A stretch of 64,000 nt of DNA from Microbacterium aurugineum (GTDB taxonomy: Bacteria; Actinomycetota; Actinomycetes; Actinomycetales; Microbacteriaceae), in assembly GCF_023101205.1 (NCBI RefSeq), contig NZ_CP078078.1:2861411-2925410 (forward strand), read 5' to 3'. A program made the position numbers and the translations under genes. The notes under the pieces are model-generated. The model saw nothing but the letters and a program-made list of their open reading frames with translations. It was not told the origin of the DNA and made no database searches. Below are positions 60,024 to 64,000 of this stretch, piece by piece (the stretch's first letter is position 1; every line of letters begins with the position of its first letter).

Positions 60024-60722
60024 TCAGATCAGCGGAGAAGGATCCGATGCCTCGCGAAGGGCGCGTTCGACGGTCGACTGCACCAGCGCCGACAGGTATC
60101 CGCCCGGGTTCTCCACGCCGATCTCACGCAGCCTTGCGGTCGACTGCCCAATGATCGACCGGGAGAACTCGGTCGCGGTGGCGATCGCGTCGGCGTACGC
60201 GGGACGGTCGGCCTCGGCGATCACGACCGGTTCGCAGCCCATCTCCACGGCGAGCGCCTGAGCGATGGGCAGCACAGCAGCGGGCGCGGTCACCGCGGCG
60301 AAGCCGGCCTGCAGCTGGCGGAGGTCGATCGACGTCCCGGTGAAGGTGATCGCCGGGTGCACGGCGAGGGGGATCGCACCGCGTGCGGCGGCAGGACTCA
60401 GAACCTCGATGCCGAACGCCGGATCCGTGTGCAGCACGAGCTGTCCGACCTGCCAACCGCCCACCTCGGCGATACCCGCGACGAGCGAGGGCAGCTGCTC
60501 CGAGGGGACCGCGATGATCACGAGTTCGGCGCGACGCACGACGTCGAGCGCATCGAGCACCGGCACATCGGGAAGGACCGCAGAGGCACGCTCATCGTCG
60601 GAGCCGCTCGTGATCCCGACCACGGCGTGCCCTGCCCCACCGAGCGCGGCTCCGATCACGGGACCGACGCGCCCGGCGCCGATGATCCCGACGCCGAGTC
60701 GCCCGTCCCGCGGCACCGTCAC
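60024..60722 (-). CDS. Rossmann-like DUF2520 oxidoreductase-type protein
   Basis: A 232-aa protein with an N-terminal NAD(P)-binding fold (GIIGAGRVGPVIGAAL, about 12-27; VVRRAELVIIAVPSEQLPSL) and a helical C-terminal DUF2520 domain (about 130-225; HPAITFTGTSIDLRQLQAGF leads in). The C-terminal domain is like those of ketopantoate-reductase-type enzymes, and family members are usually beside panC or folate genes. Substrate unknown. Its start overlaps the PH-domain gene stop by 4 nt. Confidence 0.88.
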   Translation of the reverse strand: MTVPRDGRLGVGIIGAGRVGPVIGAALGGAGHAVVGITSGSDDERASAVLPDVPVLDALDVVRRAELVIIAVPSEQLPSLVAGIAEVGGWQVGQLVLHTDPAFGIEVLSPAAARGAIPLAVHPAITFTGTSIDLRQLQAGFAAVTAPAAVLPIAQALAVEMGCEPVVIAEADRPAYADAIATATEFSRSIIGQSTARLREIGVENPGGYLSALVQSTVERALREASDPSPLI

Positions 60723-62563
60723 TGCTCCGACCGCGGCTGCGGCGGCGTCGCCGGTGGAGGCGGCGGCGCGGCGGGAGGCCCGGAGTACGGAGGCGGAGGT
60801 GCGACCGGAGGCGTCCCTGTGTACGGAGGCGGAGGAGAGACCGGAGGCGGCCCCGTGTAGGCCGGGGGCGCCGGAGGAGTCGGCTCAGATGCGGTGGGCG
60901 AATGCTCGCTCCATCGGTGGCTCCTGTCGCGCGACGCGGCCTCAGCGGCGGCGACCACGACACCGTCGAGCAGCGCCAGGGCATCGGCACGCTCGAGTCC
61001 GGAGAGGTAACCCGTGATCGGACCGGGAACGGTGTGAACCTGTGCCCCCGACACCCGCTGTGCTCGATCGATCGGTCCCTGGCTGAGGGACACGCCCTGC
61101 AGGCGCGCGAGCGGGAACACGGCGAGCTTGCGCCACACGATCCCGCGACGAAGCAGCAGCCCGAAATCGGTCACGAGATAGCCGTGCCGCTTCCACGAGA
61201 ACGGACGCCGCCACCGCGCTCGACGAGGCATCGTCCGGTAGGCATCGCCCTCCGCCGGACCCACGATGCCGTGCTCCCAGAGTTCCGGGATGTTCGCCGC
61301 CGGAACGTCCGGCAGAACCAGCCCGAGGACACGCTCGACGTCGGCCCGCTTGCCGACCGGGAGCACCACGTTGAACTGCTGTCCGCTTCCGGAGGACTGC
61401 TGCGCGGCGCTCTTGCCGCTCATCCGGTTGATCCGGATCGTCCACCAGCCGAACGGACGCCACAGCAGGGACTGCGACACCTCGACCGCGAAGATGCGTC
61501 CGGGCGGAAGCGTCTCGGTCACCGTGGTGAGGAGACCGTAGGTGATGCGTACGCCGTCGGGCGTCGGGGCGATCGAATAGCGCAACGACTTCGAGATCTG
61601 CGCCCAGGTGATACCGACGACCGCGATGACCATCGGCACACCCATGCCGAGGCCCAGGCCGAGCAGCACGATCCCGCCGCCCGTGTCGCCGTCGACGAAC
61701 ATGCCGATCAGCGCGCTGCCGAAAGCGATCGCGAAGATCGCGCCGAAGAACACGAACCAGAGCAGGCCCGAGATCAGCTGGGAGCCGACCAGACGGCCCG
61801 TCGGGATCTTGACGACGCTCTCAGGGACGACATCGGCGAGGTCCACCCCCGCGAGGAGTCCGTTGACGCCCTCGTTCATCGAGCCGACCAGCTGCGCGCG
61901 AGCAGAGGTAGGCGCGTCCGCCGCGGCAGTGGGATCAGGGTTCTGGGCCGCAGCGCGTGCCGCCCTCGCTCCGGAAGCCAGGCGGAGGATGTCCGACCGG
62001 ACGGACTCCGCGCGAGCCGTTGCGAGATACTCCAGCTCCACGTTCGCGTCGTTGCCCGCGCCGACGACCTCGAGCTTGGCGAGGCCGATGATGCGAGCGG
62101 GGAAGGGGCGGGTGAGATTGACGCCCTGCACCCGATCGAGCGGTGCCCGACGGTGCGAGCGGAAGATGATGCCCTTGCGCACTTCGACGTGGTCACCGGT
62201 GATGCGGAACTGCTGGAAGCGCCAGACGAACCAGAAGATCAGTATCAGCACGATCGCGAGACCGAGCACGCCGAGCAGCACGACCAGGATCAGGTTGTTC
62301 GCGAGCACCCACTCGACGGGGTCGGCCCCGGCGTAGTCACCGTAACGCGCCTCCTCCGGCGCGAACAGGGCCACGGCCCACGCGATGAGGCGATCGCGCA
62401 TGTTCGCGATCGTGATGCCGGCGACGATGATGAGCACTAGCCCGCCCTTGAAGAGCGGGGTGAGCGGATGCATGCGGTGCCACTCGCCGTTGGCGAGGCT
62501 CGTGGACGGCTCCGAGGCCGTCGCCTGCGCACTCGGAGACGGCGGGAGCTGCGGCTCGCTCAC
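60719..62563 (-). CDS. Membrane protein with bacterial PH (bPH2) domains
   Basis: A 614-aa protein with several membrane helices and repeated bPH2 domains, recognised by FRITGDHVEVRKGIIFRSHR, APLDRVQGVNL and later ARLQGVSLSQGPIDRAQRVS. The C-terminus is very Pro-rich (about 560-614). Such proteins occur in pairs in actinobacteria and low-GC Gram-positives; their role is unknown, possibly in envelope or export. It overlaps the smaller PH gene upstream and DUF2520 downstream by 4 nt each. Confidence 0.9.
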   Translation of the reverse strand: MSEPQLPPSPSAQATASEPSTSLANGEWHRMHPLTPLFKGGLVLIIVAGITIANMRDRLIAWAVALFAPEEARYGDYAGADPVEWVLANNLILVVLLGVLGLAIVLILIFWFVWRFQQFRITGDHVEVRKGIIFRSHRRAPLDRVQGVNLTRPFPARIIGLAKLEVVGAGNDANVELEYLATARAESVRSDILRLASGARAARAAAQNPDPTAAADAPTSARAQLVGSMNEGVNGLLAGVDLADVVPESVVKIPTGRLVGSQLISGLLWFVFFGAIFAIAFGSALIGMFVDGDTGGGIVLLGLGLGMGVPMVIAVVGITWAQISKSLRYSIAPTPDGVRITYGLLTTVTETLPPGRIFAVEVSQSLLWRPFGWWTIRINRMSGKSAAQQSSGSGQQFNVVLPVGKRADVERVLGLVLPDVPAANIPELWEHGIVGPAEGDAYRTMPRRARWRRPFSWKRHGYLVTDFGLLLRRGIVWRKLAVFPLARLQGVSLSQGPIDRAQRVSGAQVHTVPGPITGYLSGLERADALALLDGVVVAAAEAASRDRSHRWSEHSPTASEPTPPAPPAYTGPPPVSPPPPYTGTPPVAPPPPYSGPPAAPPPPPATPPQPRSEQ

Positions 62564-63141
62564 AGGCCGGTCCGACGGGTCTCGGCAACGTGGATGAGCG
62601 TGTCGCGAAGTGCCTCCGCGGCCTCCTGGGTGAGCCCGGGGATCTGCACGCCGGTCGTCGCCGCCGCGGTGACCATCTTCAACTGGGCGATACCGAAAGC
62701 GCGATCGAGAGGTCCTTGCGTGATGTCCACCAGCTGCATGCGTCCATAGGGAACCGCGATCATGCGCTGCCAGAGGATTCCCTTGCGGAAGACGATGTCA
62801 TCGGCACGCAACATGTATCCGATCGCCCTGGCCTGGCGCGGAAGGATGACGAGAGCGAAAACGGTGATCAGCAGGATCACGCCGGCGGGGATCCACACCC
62901 ACTGCTGGTGCAGCACCAGGTTCAGCACGACGGCCGCGACGGCCACCAGGACGATGAAGATCACGTTCTGCACGATCTGGGACACGACGTAGCGGGGCGA
63001 GATCTGGTGCCAGGTGCCGTCGAGCTCCAGCCGGGCCTCGTTGCGCGCGGTGCGCAGCTTCGAGTATGTGCCCTGGTCGAGGGCGGCGAGATCAGTGCCC
63101 TCCGCCGGGTTGAGGGGCGTGGTCTCTGGGTTCTGAGTCAT
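62560..63141 (-). CDS. Small bPH2-domain membrane protein
   Basis: A 193-aa protein with two membrane helices (about 58-80 and 84-105) followed by a bPH2 domain (YMLRADDIVFRKGILWQRMI, then GRMQLVDITQGPLDRAFGIA, about 115-175). It is the typical short partner of the longer PH-domain protein, and their genes overlap by 4 nt. ATG 63141 lies inside the end of the DUF3180 gene, with AAGGA before it, producing an unusual 50-nt overlap between the two frames. Confidence 0.9.
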   Translation of the reverse strand: MTQNPETTPLNPAEGTDLAALDQGTYSKLRTARNEARLELDGTWHQISPRYVVSQIVQNVIFIVLVAVAAVVLNLVLHQQWVWIPAGVILLITVFALVILPRQARAIGYMLRADDIVFRKGILWQRMIAVPYGRMQLVDITQGPLDRAFGIAQLKMVTAAATTGVQIPGLTQEAAEALRDTLIHVAETRRTGL

Positions 63142-63574
63142 CAGGATCCTTCGGCAGGGTGCAGAACTGTTCGGCGACGAGAGCGGCGATCACGAGGATG
63201 ATCGCGCTTCCGATCAGGGCCAGCATGGCCACAGTCGACCCTACCTGCGGAACGACGGGACGGGACAGGAGGAACGCCAGTAGGCCGGCCCCGAAGCCGG
63301 CCATGATCGCCCCGAGCAGGCTCGAGGCACGGGCGAGTGTCGCCGCACGGAGGGCGCGGAACGGATCGATGCGGATCCCCGACCGCACGCTGCGCCGGAC
63401 CGGCCAGGCGACCCCCACCGAGGCGACGGCGATCAGCAGGAGCAGCACGGGCAGCAGCAGCGACGGCGTGAACGTGATTCGGCCCGACACCGTGAGGATG
63501 TGATCGAGGAGGAATCCCGCGCCGCCGGCGAGCAGTGCGAGGACGACGAGGACGCCGAGGGACGTGCGCCTCAT
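63092..63574 (-). CDS. DUF3180 membrane protein
   Basis: A 160-aa protein with four hydrophobic segments (about 5-27, 38-60, 84-108, 112-136) and a charged tail of Pro/Asp residues. DUF3180 genes regularly follow folK in actinobacteria, as here. Function is unknown. It overlaps folK by 4 nt and the PH gene by 50 nt, so the four genes are transcribed and probably translated as one unit. Confidence 0.88.
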   Translation of the reverse strand: MRRTSLGVLVVLALLAGGAGFLLDHILTVSGRITFTPSLLLPVLLLLIAVASVGVAWPVRRSVRSGIRIDPFRALRAATLARASSLLGAIMAGFGAGLLAFLLSRPVVPQVGSTVAMLALIGSAIILVIAALVAEQFCTLPKDPDDSEPRDHAPQPGGGH

Positions 63575-64000
63575 CCCTCGCCCCGTGCTCGAAGCCCGGC
63601 GACGAGGTCCGACACCTTTCCCTTGCCGAGCAGTTCGGCCTCGGGGTCGACATCGAGCCACGGATCGAGGACGAACAGCCGCTCGCCCGCCCGGGGATGC
63701 GGCAGCTGCAGGCGGGGGTCGTCCGACACGATGTCGCCGTACGCGATCAGGTCGAGATCGAGGGTGCGGTCGCCCCACCGTTCTCGGCGCTCCCTGCCGT
63801 TCTCGTCCTCGATGGCGTGGAGCATCCCGAGAAGGATCTCGGGCGCGAGTCGCGTGGTGACCAGGACGACCGCGTTCACGTAGCCGGGCGCGTCGGGGTC
63901 CGGACCGTCCAGGCGGAGTGCGACGGTCTCGAACAAGCGAGAGAGCCGGACGTCGCTCACCAACGGCAGCCGGGCGATCCGCTCGGCCGCCGCGCGGATG
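63571..64000 (-). CDS. folK: 2-amino-4-hydroxy-6-hydroxymethyldihydropteridine diphosphokinase (5' end outside the window)
   Basis: The C-terminal 142 residues of FolK are visible. RWGDRTLDLDLIAYGDIVSD carries the conserved HPPK signature, and LPHPRAGERLFVLDPWLDVD follows. The frame stays open to the window edge, and the upstream residues (IRAAAERIARLPLVSDVR) continue the family pattern, so the gene is 5'-truncated only by the window. FolK transfers pyrophosphate from ATP to the pterin during folate synthesis; the other fol genes should lie to the right. Confidence 0.95.
   Translation of the reverse strand, partial: IRAAAERIARLPLVSDVRLSRLFETVALRLDGPDPDAPGYVNAVVLVTTRLAPEILLGMLHAIEDENGRERRERWGDRTLDLDLIAYGDIVSDDPRLQLPHPRAGERLFVLDPWLDVDPEAELLGKGKVSDLVAGLRARGEG

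Noticed and set aside
1..64000. CRISPR array, rRNA operon, prophage or plasmid origin
   Set aside because: No regularly spaced repeat-spacer series, rRNA sequence, phage structural gene or replication gene was seen.

Overview
The window reads as high-GC actinobacterial chromosome, most probably Microbacterium or a close Microbacteriaceae relative. This rests on the very high third-position GC, on families typical of that group (DUF1206, DUF2207, DUF2254, DUF3180, DUF4192, bacterial PH-domain pairs, SufS/SufU without other suf genes, MetP/MetS), and on many genes that begin 6-7 nt after a TANNNT-like -10 hexamer with no Shine-Dalgarno, i.e. leaderless transcription. Genus assignment is inference. 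About 62 protein genes are supported, plus tRNA-Arg(ACG), tRNA-Ser(GCT) and tRNA-Ser(TGA). No rRNA, CRISPR array or prophage is visible.

Layout. 1-1642 is one end of a Tn7-like transposon: a TnsA-type endonuclease gene, translationally coupled to a TnsB-type transposase gene that runs off the window, and a terminus with spaced 18-bp repeats. 1.8-11.7 kb holds MarR, a flotillin-like protein, helicase HrpB, an ABC exporter with a TetR regulator and a clear operator/promoter, an ABC-class ATPase, and serine deaminase. 11.8-25.9 kb holds an orphan fumarate-reductase-like flavoprotein with divergent LysR, an SDR, a secreted HExxH protein, a GntR gene with operator, SufS/SufU and the MetP/MetS amino-acid transporter. 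26-33 kb holds membrane proteins, a K+ channel and a GH3 beta-glucosidase opposite a TetR gene. 33.1-39.3 kb is an oligosaccharide locus: LacI, GH13 glucosidase, lipoprotein binding protein and two permeases, with no ATPase. 39.3-49.3 kb holds an LCP ligase, serS-HAD, a lipid kinase, a duplicated-domain lipoprotein, cardiolipin synthase, a DUF4192 gene broken by an in-frame TGA, and lysS.

51.2-54.5 kb is the most interesting native cluster: a TasA/camelysin-like protein, an LPXTG-like protein, an ER-type (SipW-like) signal peptidase and an RCC1-repeat protein, coupled by 4-nt overlaps. The TasA-like and RCC1 proteins share a SipW-type signal motif, which suggests a dedicated secretion/surface module. 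The right end has a membrane-anchored alpha/beta hydrolase, a large LuxR regulator with an altered Walker A lysine, and a tightly overlapping run folK-DUF3180-PH-PH-DUF2520.

Two non-coding repeats stand out. An 82-bp four-box element (two GAGACCCC, two GGGGTCTC) occurs twice with identical 19/30/19-bp spacing, both times between convergent genes. A separate 85-bp inverted repeat lies upstream of hrpB. All functional names come from reading motifs; no database search was run.
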